Shown one piece after another: positions 12,960 through 24,800 of a stretch of DNA of 35,257 nt. The notes beneath the pieces were generated by a model. The model searched no databases and was not told the origin of the DNA. It saw only the letters and a list, made by a program, of their open reading frames with translations. Both the position numbers and the translations under genes were made by a program. This DNA comes from Botryllus schlosseri. Lineage: Eukaryota; Chordata; Ascidiacea; Stolidobranchia; Styelidae. The stretch is taken from positions 1-35,257 of the forward strand of contig ATSW01050484.1 of assembly GCA_000444245.1 (NCBI GenBank). The letters run 5' to 3'. How positions within the stretch are numbered: the stretch's first letter is position 1; every line of letters starts with the position of its first letter.

Positions 12960-15900
12960 GCAAAATTTTGATGTATTTTCAATGAGATAGTTGGCCTTGT
13001 TTTGTTAAGCATAATCGCGGCAACTTTGGTTCCGTTCTCGACATAGCAATAACCAAGATGAAGAACTGCATGTGCTTGTGCTAGCATAAGTTCAGTAAAT
13101 CTGGAGCAGAATTTTAGTAGCTGCCTCCGAAATTGGCCATGCCTGTTATGTTGGATTCATTATCTGGTTGTATATCGCTTGTTATGTTATGGTTGTGGTT
13201 TTCAAACAGTTATCCATTGTATTACAAGATATTGATAATTTTGGCGAGTCATTAATTAGCGAGTATTCATCTTTGATACGATCTAGGAACAAACTGGATA
13301 CGGAAAATGTACTGACTTATCGTTGTCCACTAACTCGTTACAAAGCTGAAATTTGGATTAGCTGATTGATTTGTGGTTGCATCGTTGAAGTCAGCGAGGG
13401 TTAAAAAGTATTGTTTAGTTGAAAAACTATGTTCGGGTTACGCATGGAATATTTACCCCTAGGTACACCAGCTGCGAAGCACTTTCGTAGGTAAACTCTC
13501 ACTAATGTTCGGTATTTTGTTTGCAAAATTTGTATTCGGGATAATTAATAATTTAGGCTGAATTTAATTGTATGCTTAACCCCGCAGTGCTACTTGCTGT
13601 ACGTACTGTGTGATAAAAGACGCACCATGTCTGCTGCCTAAGCCGCCCACCACGGGGTATTTCTTCAGTTGCGATATCTGTTGAAAAATTTATCATCCGT
13701 ATTGTGCGGTAATCCGAGACTAAACATGGAGGTGGAGGGTGAATACTACAGACGTAATCCACATGGCGTCTGCTACAGCGGGAATACGTTGTCAAGAACT
13801 AAATCGTTCGCACCTTGCAACATCCTGCAAATTCTGTGCAGTCTCAGCGCGATATACTACTACCCAAATATAGTCTGGATATTCTGCAATGTTTTATCTC
13901 TAAGCGACGCCAGTTTTGTAATACTGTAAATTACTACTCTGATATCAAATCTAAATCCTGACATGATGTATTGTATATCCACTTGAATATGCTTGCATGT
14001 TCGGGATTCATAACTGTACGACAATAGGTATTCAAATTTGTATGATAAGCAATACCCATATCCTTGTCTTATTAGTTGTTGCTTACCGTGGTGGGTAACC
14101 TGGCAATTGACGCCTATTGTTTGCATACGATGATAATTGCTGGATACAGAAAACAAATACACGTCTTGGCAAACAACTGTATTGTGCGGCATGGCTTCCA
14201 ACGGAGACACAATCTTACTATCACGACCTTTAGCACTTCTGTTAAAATTGCTAACGCTTCCGTATCGAAATATCGCTTTCCCAGTAAGGTATATATAGGA
14301 CTCAATGCAATCTTGCTTTAGTATAGTATTTGTGCGCGTTGCAATTGTTACACCTGAGTTACTGTAGTTGAAGATTGAATTAAAAATGAAGAGATTCTCG
14401 CTTAGAAGAAGAATGTCGAAGAAATCGAAGGTAAATCCTATGTTTCCGATTTGGGAAATGTGTCGCCGTTCTAGCTGCATATTGGACACCGTGAACTCCT
14501 TAATTCAACCGCATAAAACCGATGTGTCTTGTCGTAAATCGGGCTCCAATGTACTCGCTGAGTCGACAATGAGTGCATCTCAAGTCGATGAGTCCTACAT
14601 ACTTCTCTCGGTAAAATATGAAAATTTGTTGACAGACTTTTTGTTACACCTCTGTCACTATTACTTTAGGTGCAATTCATATAAGGTCTGTACAGCAGAG
14701 CAGACATGCGCAACTGCTATGGGTGTTTGAGAATCTCCCTGCTTGCGCTTGCGATTGTGGTTTTTCGTGGTTAGCACGTGAATCCCTTTTCTATAACTGC
14801 GGCAGATTTGGCGATTTATGTAATGTAGAGTTTTCATTTCTGCATTTATCTACCATTCTGCAATTGGTAGCCACCCGAATCCCCCCATATAAAATATTAA
14901 ACCTGCCACAATATGGCCGGTGTTTGATCAGTGGGCAATCCTGGTAGCCTCATCTTTTCATGCAGCTGATCTAGTGTCAAGTTACGTTCACTGCGACTCG
15001 ATAGTGGACACAGCTAAGATGCGCGATCTCTGTGGAGTGTTTTTGTGAAAGCTGACACTATTGTCGTTGGTGACTTTGGGGTAGCATTACGTTATTCAGT
15101 GGCTATAAAACCAAAGTAAATGAGTGACTATCACCGATTTTTATCATCAACCTTCTGATTAGCAAGTTCTCTCACCCTGTGAATTTGCACGTAACCAGCC
15201 CGAGCCTCCGAACGTACATCGCCACCTTGTATTATGACATATATTGAGTGTCTCTGATTCAGTTTGTAACATCTCAAGTTTACTCGGTGCTTTGAGCATT
15301 TCTATGTCGCCCAGGGTTCGAACATTGTGTCCCCTTCTCGTGATTACGTTGACGCCATTTCAATGACGAAAAAAATCTTCCCATTCTTACTTTACCGCCC
15401 CAATAGCAGTCATCTCCACCTGTATACCTGCTTTCGCAATGTTAACGTACGCACGTGAATGTTATCACCCCGCTGCGTCTTCGAGTCATCGAAGTAATGT
15501 TCCAAATCGGACATGACATTACCACTTTACGCGTCGTCGGCTTGCGGTTTTTCGCGAGAAAAATCCGGATTAGGATCCGTAGCTATGAATTCCACAAGTG
15601 GATCGCTAGCAGTACGCCCCCGGCAAAAGTGTTCCGCAATCTCAGTGGCGTCATATGCCGTAAAACGGTAGATGACTAACTAGAGCGTCTTCGCCAGTCG
15701 ACGATGCTGCTTATCGAGTCCCGTTGTCATGTTTGTAAATTGTTAAAAGCAGATATAACACTCGGAGGCGTTGTTTTACGCGAGTGATATAATATCGCGA
15801 TTTTAGAGTGGACCGCGCGATAGAGAGCGAAGCGTACGAAAAAATGACGGAATCGTTCGAATTTAGCTTAGTCGTAAAGTGTCTCAGTCGAGAAGATGCG

Positions 15901-18080
15901 CGCTCTGACTGCTTTATCGTATTTAGCGAGATCGTACGACATGCGCTTGATAGAGAGGTATACTTCGTGTACAGAAGGTAAATAATGTCCAGATATCCAC
16001 TTTGCAAGAGCAGTGCCTCACGATTCTACTATTATCTGTAACACTGACCAAGATACGAGGATTGTACTGCAGCTTGATACAGTCATTACTTCGTTATACT
16101 GTACTCCTTGACTGTCGTGTTGGTGTACTTGAATATTCTACCCAGTTTCACCTAATCGCGCGTGGTGCATAATTAGATTTTTGAGTACTTGATAGTTTGG
16201 TGTTGCCTGTTAGCGAATATACGTTGCTAGGCGAAGATTGTTTGAGCTAGATGTGGATAGAGAATTGCTTTTGGAAATTTCCAATCAGTATCTACAATCT
16301 CGGTATCTACTGATTTCAAGGTAAAAGCATAGTTACGTAGATACCAATCGTCAGGGTCTGGTATAACCGCGGCAGCTTTGATCCCGGAACCAGTACGCGT
16401 TAAAGGTATTGTAATTATCGTCAAGCATGGCTGGATACACAGCCTAGGGGCGATCGGAATCATTAATGGCCCGATCGCATGGCAATATCTTGAAACCTTA
16501 CTGCTGAAAGTGTACGAAATAGCACCATCAACCGTGTTGTAAATAGCCGATACGATAATTTATCAGAACAATTGTTTTGTTAAACTCGACACCGGTGGTA
16601 TTCATTTACTCTGGTTAGTAGAAGTCCCGTGTTCTCTATGATCCAACCCGTGTAATGTAACGTAAATACCGCTGACTTTAACCCCGCCTTATGAAGTCGA
16701 TTCACGAAAGTGAATTTTGTTACCAACGATGCCCCTACCGTATACTAAACACTACGGGTGCTGTACGCCCCAGCGATTAAATTTGTGGAATTTCGTGAAT
16801 GTATCGTGTTCCCTCATCTCGGTCAACTTTCGTTTGACCAGTCAGGAGTTAAATCAAATCAAAGGTCTTCCGTTGAATAACCGAGTATTTAATACACGGA
16901 TTCCTATTTCATGATCGCGCTTTTCTTATTAGGAGCTATGTTTATATATAGGCGCGTACGAGTGCGTAGGAAGGTTGGTGTAATTTCTTAGATGGATTAT
17001 GGTGATTAATAAAATAACTCCCTGGCTCTCGTGCGTTATTATGTGTACCAGGTTTCATTGGATGTCGTTTAAACTAATCGGATTGTAAATATCTCGGTAT
17101 GTTGAAGGATAGCACGTAAACCCGTAATAGCAATAAAATGATGGTGCAGCTGGTCGTATTTTCGCATATGAACGATTTGAATTTCCGCGAATTAATGAGA
17201 TGATTTAATTACGTACTTCTGCCGCTAGAAGTCTGCATTCACGCTCTGTCGACCTGCTTATTAGGCGCGATATTCTAACGTGGAGACATGTAGTATACTA
17301 TTCGAAGATTTTATTGTTTATACTAGATTGCTTCGTCGCCAGGCTGTCGGCGTGTCTTTGAAGATCAGTTATTTCCGTTTGTTTGCTTACAAAACTCCTG
17401 ATCAATTGAATTACACGATTGAATTTCTTGATCAAACGGTGTTCACAATAAGGCCCGAGCAGATGCAGCCCGCGCATAACCTGACCGCAATTTTATTTTC
17501 GCGGATGTGAACTATGCCAAATGTATACCTGTACGTTTGTTGATGTGCTGGAAATATTTGGTCTTGAATAGCATGGTAAACACAAAATTAGAGTTTCCGA
17601 CACCAATTTTGTTCGTCATGTCATAGCGCAGTTCATTTGTACAGGCTTCATCGCTTCAAATAGGCGATCTATGTGTTTGCTAATGCCACCTGCGAAGCCC
17701 CCAGAAATACGACTTGATTTCCTATCATGTTACCGATGCGTGTGCAATTGCGCAGTGCCCAAGCAATGAGAGAATAACTCGTCTATCTAACACTAACTGA
17801 TGTCGGCTTGTAACTGTAACACCGTAATCATGTATGTTAACTGTATATTGCGAGTAACGTATGTTCCCATAGCGATGGAATGTGGACGATATTCCGTGTC
17901 TAGGGTTTGTTGTGCCTTGTGACCATTAAAATTCCTTGGATAGGAAATGATCCAAGTTCACAGCTCAAGATAATCGCGTGCGGCCGTGCGTGACTTTTAC
18001 CCTGGTAGTGGTGGATACTTATCGCTTCAATACCACTAGCGAGCGAATAAGATACCCGCTTGGGCTGTTTGTTGGACGCT
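12960..18080. other. non-coding DNA upstream of recognised exons
   Basis: No exon of the RhoGEF gene or of any other family could be recognised here, although the gene must have 5-prime exons somewhere upstream of 18643. The longest open frame in this stretch is 209 codons on the minus strand (13860-14489), without a recognisable domain. Either the missing exons are short and diverged, or they lie outside the window. Confidence 0.4.
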
Positions 18081-18091
18081 CTCGGTATTAG

Positions 18092-18271
18092 CAGATTTCG
18101 TCAGTATCTTAGTAACGAAGTACTTCTACTTCTTCGGAGTAGGTTTTGTCTACATGTACTACTTATTCAAGTGGTATGGTTTTAGATTTAGATTTCTACT
18201 ACTATTTGACAAACTCTGAAATTGCTACTTGTGCTCGATTCCCAACGAGGACTATACTTTATCCATCTCTG
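18092..18271 (+). mobile_element. MITE copy 1, hAT-like, perfect 8-bp target duplication
   Basis: The left end begins CAGATTTCGTCAGT and continues into AACGAAGTACTTCTACTT, and the right end is CCATCTCTG; both are diverged forms of the CAGAGGTGG termini of this family. The flanks are identical 8-mers, GGTATTAG at 18084-18091 and 18272-18279, which confirms the boundaries. At 180 bases it is shorter than the 250-base copies, so it carries an internal deletion. It lies 371 bases upstream of the first recognised exon and carries no coding frame. Confidence 0.85.
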
Positions 18272-18642
18272 GGTATTAGCAAGAGAGAGAGAGTCCTTGC
18301 CTGCGTGAAATAGCTTCGGATGCGTATTTCGAGAATGCTGCAGATTGCAACAACTCATCAAGTCGATTTTACGCCAGAATAGATCACGCAAGACGCTATC
18401 GTCAATTGCAGTGCGTCGATGTACTTAGGTCAGCACGAGCACGCCATGGCCTAATCGTGAATTGCGGCTCATGCGTCAACGCACTAATGTGTTTTGATTC
18501 GCTTTTACATTTTGGACTTTGGTATGACTGTGTGTCGGCAATTCGGCAGATTTTCGTGAGCCGAGATCCACTGTGTGTTCCGCTTGTCCTTAGTTTGGAA
18601 TTCTTTTATTCCCGAGTATAACGGATTGCGTTCTCTTTCCAG

Positions 18643-18828
18643 AAACAATATGCCCAGTGCGACTGTTTACTGTCCGAAGCGAACCAATTGAGCTCGTCCG
18701 GATATCTGGGTCAGGTCAATTCGCAGGCGAGGAACGCCGCCAAGAAAATTTCCGAAGTCGTCCAAGATATGGAAATGAAGAAAGAGGAAGTGGAAACCGC
18801 TTCGCAACTTTTCCTATTCGTTGATCAG
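18643..18828 (+). CDS. PLEKHG4B-like: RhoGEF exon A: spectrin-repeat-like helix
   Basis: The acceptor is TTCTCTTTCCAG and the donor GTACTG; the exon is 186 bases, both junctions in phase 0. It encodes 62 residues beginning KQYAQCDCLLSEANQL and ending ASQLFLFVDQ. The spaced hydrophobics, charged KKISEVVQDMEMKKEEVE stretch and absence of Gly/Pro in the second half suggest a long amphipathic helix, as in the spectrin-like repeat N-terminal to the DH domain in this family. The donor is weaker than the others. An upstream exon ending in phase 0 is required but was not found. Confidence 0.75.
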
Positions 18829-21800
18829 GTACTGTTCTACTGGCGTTGGTGACGCGGTATCCGCGTTCCCACACTTTGGCGCCTTATCGGGAATTTTATA
18901 GACTGCTGAAAGTGCTGAAAGTGCTTAATGCTCACTGCCGCAGATCTACGTGTTTCTGATATGCGATCTCACCGATAGCAATCGGCTCGTTGTGGCATCC
19001 AGCTAATATTTCACGCTCGGCCAATTTCTCCATCCTCACAACTCATAGCGATCAATGGATCTACAGCAGTTGCTCCAAACTTTTTTGATGACCTTTTGAA
19101 GTTATTTGAAAATATTTCGCGAGAAAATTAAAGGATACTGTGGGAAAAATACAAAAATCAGACTTAAAGCCTAATGTGCGAAAGCTTTTCAATAATGTTC
19201 TGTATGATAATTAGCACGGTAGTACACGTATAGTGTTTAACACATTCGCTAACTCAATACTCATAAAGCGAGAAAGCTTTATTATTCAATCGCAATTGCT
19301 ACATAAATTCTCATTCACGGTCGTCCTATCGAAATGCTGTATGGGCCCGACATGGTCCGCTGTCCCCGTTTTGCGAACAGGGTTAGGGTACATGCAAAAC
19401 ATATGGGATTTACGTACTTAATCTTCCCATGCGTGGGCGATGTAAACATACGGAAGCCACCCAATAACTTGCGAGCACTATTCATCATTCGACCCGCCAA
19501 ATTAAATGTTGTTGTGCAACCGATAGTCCATTTGCCCGATATATGTTGTAACAAGAATGCTCAATTGCTCATTTGCTCGACGCCTGTGATCATGCGCCTG
19601 CGTATTGAATCCTTGATTTGTTATTGCGCGTATGTCATATCCAATTCCACCTTCGGCACCACGTCGCTTTGGCATTGACGTCATAGGTCTTGTGTATCGC
19701 AAGATCAGCATCAGATGGTATGAATTTCATAATCTGGATTACTTTGATCTCCAACGCACCTTTTCCCACGTTGCTGCAGAATCGCGATACGTGTGTCTTA
19801 TGATGATGATATTGAACTTGTTGTGTTACACCCGCTAATGCGCCTCCGACGCCAATCATCGATTAGTGTTACGCTATTTTAAGCCACTACATGCGTTACC
19901 GTAAACATGATCGCTAGCTTCATTTGCTTTGAAGTAAGTTCTGATACTTTCAATATTTAAAAGTATCCAGTAGCATAGCAATAGGCTGAGTTGGTCAAAG
20001 TAGTCACGTTGGTACTCGAATAGAAATAGACGTAACATCGTAAATGACCACTAAGTACAAGTGGTCATTTCCAAGTAAGTAAAAAAGTAAGCAGGCCTCC
20101 AGAGCTAGTTTTGTATTAGCATTGGGTTTTACACCAACTACCCCTTGATGTAGCATCCTCGAATCTTCATCTCGTACTCCCCATTTCAGGCGTACTCGTG
20201 GGCTCTCTCCGGCATGAAGTTTGTCGCCTCGCTGAGCATGAAGGAATCGATGAGCGTCGAGGAGTTGGAAGATCTGGTCGTGAAGTACGACGAGTACATG
20301 TCGTCGCACCCCATGATACCGACCGAAGAGTTCGCACGCATGCAGCGAGTCGCCGTCCGCTTTCAGAACGTCAAGTGCCAGCGACAGTGCGAGATTGCAC
20401 AGCAGAAATGCACGGAGACGCGGGACCTGTTCGTGCAGAGGAGGAGGCTTATTGTGAAGGTGAGGCTGGAAGATACCATACCGAGACTTACGATCACAGT
20501 CGCTCGCGGTGTGGGCAAATTCGGGGCAGTCGCAGCAATCGCTGTGTATGTGTGCGGGCGTTCTCGTCAATCACGTTATCGGTTAAGGCTCCGAGCGAAT
20601 CTTATGGAATATCGTGTAACATTTGCTCTGTGACATCTCCTGCTTGAATTACGAATTTTCAAAAGTGATCGAACGACGATGTACAAACTAGCGCACTACC
20701 TCGTAAACAGAGCGATATTTGCTGTGGAATCATCCGTACACGTTATCAGTTTGTTTTGGGCAAATCGCGGTACCGACTTAGTTGGTGCTTTGATGACGTG
20801 ACTCAAAATCTTTGTATGTCTGTCGGTGACGAAATAATCAGCCCCGAACCCGAAGTTACGCCGTCATATTAGTCATCGTTTGTACTTAAGTAGAAGTAGA
20901 AGTGCTGCGATCAATTTCTACTCAATACAAGTAGACTTAGCTTTTTCCAAGTCACCCCAAAAGACTAAACTGTGAGTGTAAGTACAAAATGAAGATACGA
21001 TAAGTACTCTATATAAGTAATTTCAGAAAACAGATCCGGTGAGTCGTCTGGTACTGCTGACAGTTAATCGCCGGTGGCAAGATGACACTTTGCACACAAC
21101 ATGAAATGACTGAAGAAACTAGGAATAGGTTCAGTTTTCGACAATATATTCAGTCACCGCGATACCGAGACTTGATTCACCAGATCCTATGACAATTTCC
21201 CTCATAAAACTTTCGCAAACATACACAAAAACTACTTTTAATTCTACTTCAGAACATCCGAAGTGCATTAAGTAAGCAGTCTTGCCTATAAAGTTGTTAA
21301 CTAAAGGCAAAAGTAGTCTGAAAACTAATCCACTCGAGTAAATTTTGCAGGTATCCAAAACCTATGGGGTTACTGTTGTTAAGTGGAAGTACTTCGTTAC
21401 TGACCGCCTCTGAGAAAATTATTTGTTTTTATACAGGCCCGGGACAGGCAAATCCACGAACGGCGAAAGAAAGAAGGCGCCCAAAGCCCGGACTCGGAAA
21501 AAGACTCCGGAATCGCCGGAAGCCGACGAGAACCAAGCCCCGCCACCACGGACAGTTCAACGGAAGACTCCGCCCGCGACAGGGGCTCCGCCAAACCGAA
21601 ATCTCGCGCGATTCTGCGCCAAAGTTCGGACGTTTCGCACAGGCTTAACCGCGCGGCCGCGGTAGCCGGCGGTGCCAAAAACGGGGTTTCCCCGCTGACC
21701 CTGCAAGACGTGAACGAGAACGGGGTCGCGCCCAGCGCGCCGGGGAAGCACAGGCCGAAAAAGATGCTGCGCAAGTCGCAGAGCATGTCGGCGCAGCATT

Positions 21801-24800
21801 CGAAGCTCAAGATCGGGGCGCCCATGCGCGCGGAGCAGCCGGACACGAAAGGGAGAACGTAAGTGGAAGTGCGATCATGAGGTTACGAAATATGGTTTCG
21901 CGTTGATGTCACAATTACAATAAGTACTGCGTGATAATCAGAGGTGGTCGGTGACGAAGTACTTTGACTTTTCGAAGTATTCAAGTAGGTTTCGTCTACT
22001 CTACTACTTCCGTAAGTACATACATTGGCAAATGGCTACTTATACTTGTAGTTGAGCAGAAATTTATTACGTTACTTGTAATCCTGTTCTTGAATCGCAA
22101 TAATGACTAATTCGTCGGTACGCAGGTAGCACATAGAAACAACGTCATAGTTTTTTCCTCAAATACAAGTATAAGTAGCCATTTGCAGTATATATGATAG
22201 AGCCAGTTTTGCCAAAAAACTGAGAAACGTTTAAGCGGAAATGGAAGTATAGTTTAAATTTTTAGTATTCAAACAAAGTAGACGTTCTTCGTTGCTGAAA
22301 CCTATGGTTGAAACCGACTTGAACTTTCTATTCCACCCTACAATCCAGTATGCGGTGTAATGTGTCCGAATCAAACATCAACGCACGGGCACAATCTTAC
22401 ATACGTGCCGGCCTTGACATAAGACGCATCAATATGGGCTTGGCTGTATCACTGACGGGTTCTAATTAGGCTTATCACACTTCTGGGGTAACTGGGAGCT
22501 TGTGTACTTTCCTCGCGCTCTTATCTGGATCGCTATCTGGAAGTTGTTGTTCCCTTGCGAGATCTAATCTGTTTGTTCCCACCGTTTAGGAAATGGAGTC
22601 TCGCTATCGAGGAGCTCATCACCACGGAAGAGGAATACGTCAAGTCGCTCAATTACATCATCGAGGTCAGTGAAGTTGATGTTCATTTCGCGCGCGATTA
22701 AGCTAAACAGCCTTCCGGGATGCGTCGCAGAGTAATCGCATTAGTCGTATTAATGAGCGTCTCTGCTGGCGACTGTTGGATATCTGGAGTACACTCTTAA
22801 ATGCATGGATGGATAATAATTGTATATACCAATTTTCTGCCATAGCCTAGGGTGTAAAACCGACCATAACCACTTTCTAGTGAAATATTATGCTTTCATA
22901 CGCAGTCCAATTAGTGAAAACGAGACAAATACAGCAATTCTTGTGAAGATATATCCCAGTGATGGAATGGATTCTGTTATCATGTTTGCCCCCAAAAAGC
23001 GCTAAGAGTTAGTACGCATAAGCAGAAGCCACTACACCTCTGAGATATATGATATATCTCGATACGGATTGGTCTATCTGACTCATTTTCACCCATTAAA
23101 AGGGGCCTAAAATCGTGATTCAGTACCAGTCAGTGGCGAAGGCCAGATATACACCCAATGCTATAGTGGGAATCTGGTAAATACACGTATCATCCACCCA
23201 TGTATTTGCAGTGTGGGCGTTTCGAGATCATAAATTGCTCTATCTATGCATAAATGCTTCTGCCATGTCCGAAATAGCTTTGTCATCAGCAAAGTACTGT
23301 AGTAGTTAATTGTGACGAAGATAAATTCGATCCTGCGCCCCGCGAGGAAATCCAATGTAAACACGCGAGACCCGGTTCAGTCTTCTACTCTTGTAACCCT
23401 ATGACGTCATTGCAGGATAGGCTGTTTGCTATTGATTGTTCCGCGACCAATTGCGCGCATTGTATATCAACTCTCTCGAGGCCGGCCGACGCTGGGCTGG
23501 CATACTAGCGTTTGTCTTGCGGGTCGCGCTCAAACATTGCCGGTTCAGGGAAAGTTCGCGATTCACTGCGCTTTTTACGTCGGTAGATTTACGACGCTAG
23601 GCCGGGAAAGTCTTGCTGGTTTATTGGCTCGGATGTGATTTCACTTGTATTCCGCGGCGGGCGAATTTCCTTTTATCGTCATGTTTTTGCTTGTTGGGAT
23701 TACTAGCGAATTGGCGTCGGATTAGAAGATGGCTGGGGGATTTCGGGCAGTGCTTCCTGCTTTGTAAACTACTCGGTAACCTGCCGGGGCTGCGAGTGGG
23801 AACGTAATCCGCGAGGCACTGGAACTTTTACCCCGCGGGGCGTCACGTGACTTGTTTGTTGGTTAAGTTGTGTCGGCGGTCGCATAATATTGACTGTTAT
23901 TATTGTCGTAATCATAGGTGGTCAGTAACGATATACCTTCACTTATTAGAAGTACTCACAAAGGCTACTTGCACTGTTGCTTACTCAAATGCTTGTGATT
24001 TCAATCCACTTCTACTTGACTGTTTTCAATCTCTTTGCAAAACTTAACCTATAATACTAACTGCTTACTTACTACTGAATAGCTATTTCTGCTGGTACTC
24101 GAGCAGAATGTTATGGCGCAGTCTTCTCCTGGTGTACCAGCGATGACCACTTTGACCACCTCTGGTTGTAATCTTGATATTCACGATGTCTCTAAAACCA
24201 TTAAACATGTAAGAGTTAACCGTATATATCACGAAAATCGCCGTAAACCAGTGACCATGCCGCATGCGGGTGATTCCTGTTGATTACGTGCTACAGAGCA
24301 TTCTAAATTACTTCGACTTCATGACCCAATCCGCTAGAAGCCTTGTCGGGACGCGAAGATATACTTGTTTACAATCTCGCATTCCACATTTTCATTTCTA
24401 AACACCTCGATTCTATTCCGCGCAGCATTACTACCCTCTGATGAACCAAATCGAAGACGTACCCCAGGCGCTGCGCGGGAAACGCGGCGTCGTGTTCGGC
24501 AACATCGAGAACATTTGCGACTTCCACGCCGGCCGATTCCTGGAGGCGCTCCGCGAATGCCACGACCAACCTGGTAGGGTTGCGGAAGTCTTCAAACAAC
24601 ACGTAAGTGGTCGCGGAATAGCGAATCGGGAAATGAAATCGTAGTAACAACTTGGTCGCGATATCATTATAGAAACTTCGTATGATTACGGTGTAGTGAA
24701 TCTATAGTATTTTAGACATTAGTGACTTGCTTTCGATGCTGTTTGGACTTGCAGAGTCCCATTTTAAACTAAAACTGAATACTTTCCTTGTTAAATGCCT

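Noticed and set aside
15301-15330. GGGTTCGAACATTGTGTCCC as a tRNA B box
   Set aside because: No A box at a suitable distance and no cloverleaf pairing seen.
18283-18294. AG dinucleotide run as a microsatellite
   Set aside because: Only about six units; not informative.
20004-20570. 188-codon minus-strand frame over exon B
   Set aside because: It runs antisense across an exon and a MITE; the plus-strand exon has matching splice sites and phase.
21397-21846. 149-codon minus-strand frame over exon C
   Set aside because: It is the antisense of a GC-rich coding exon whose plus-strand frame fits splice phases exactly.
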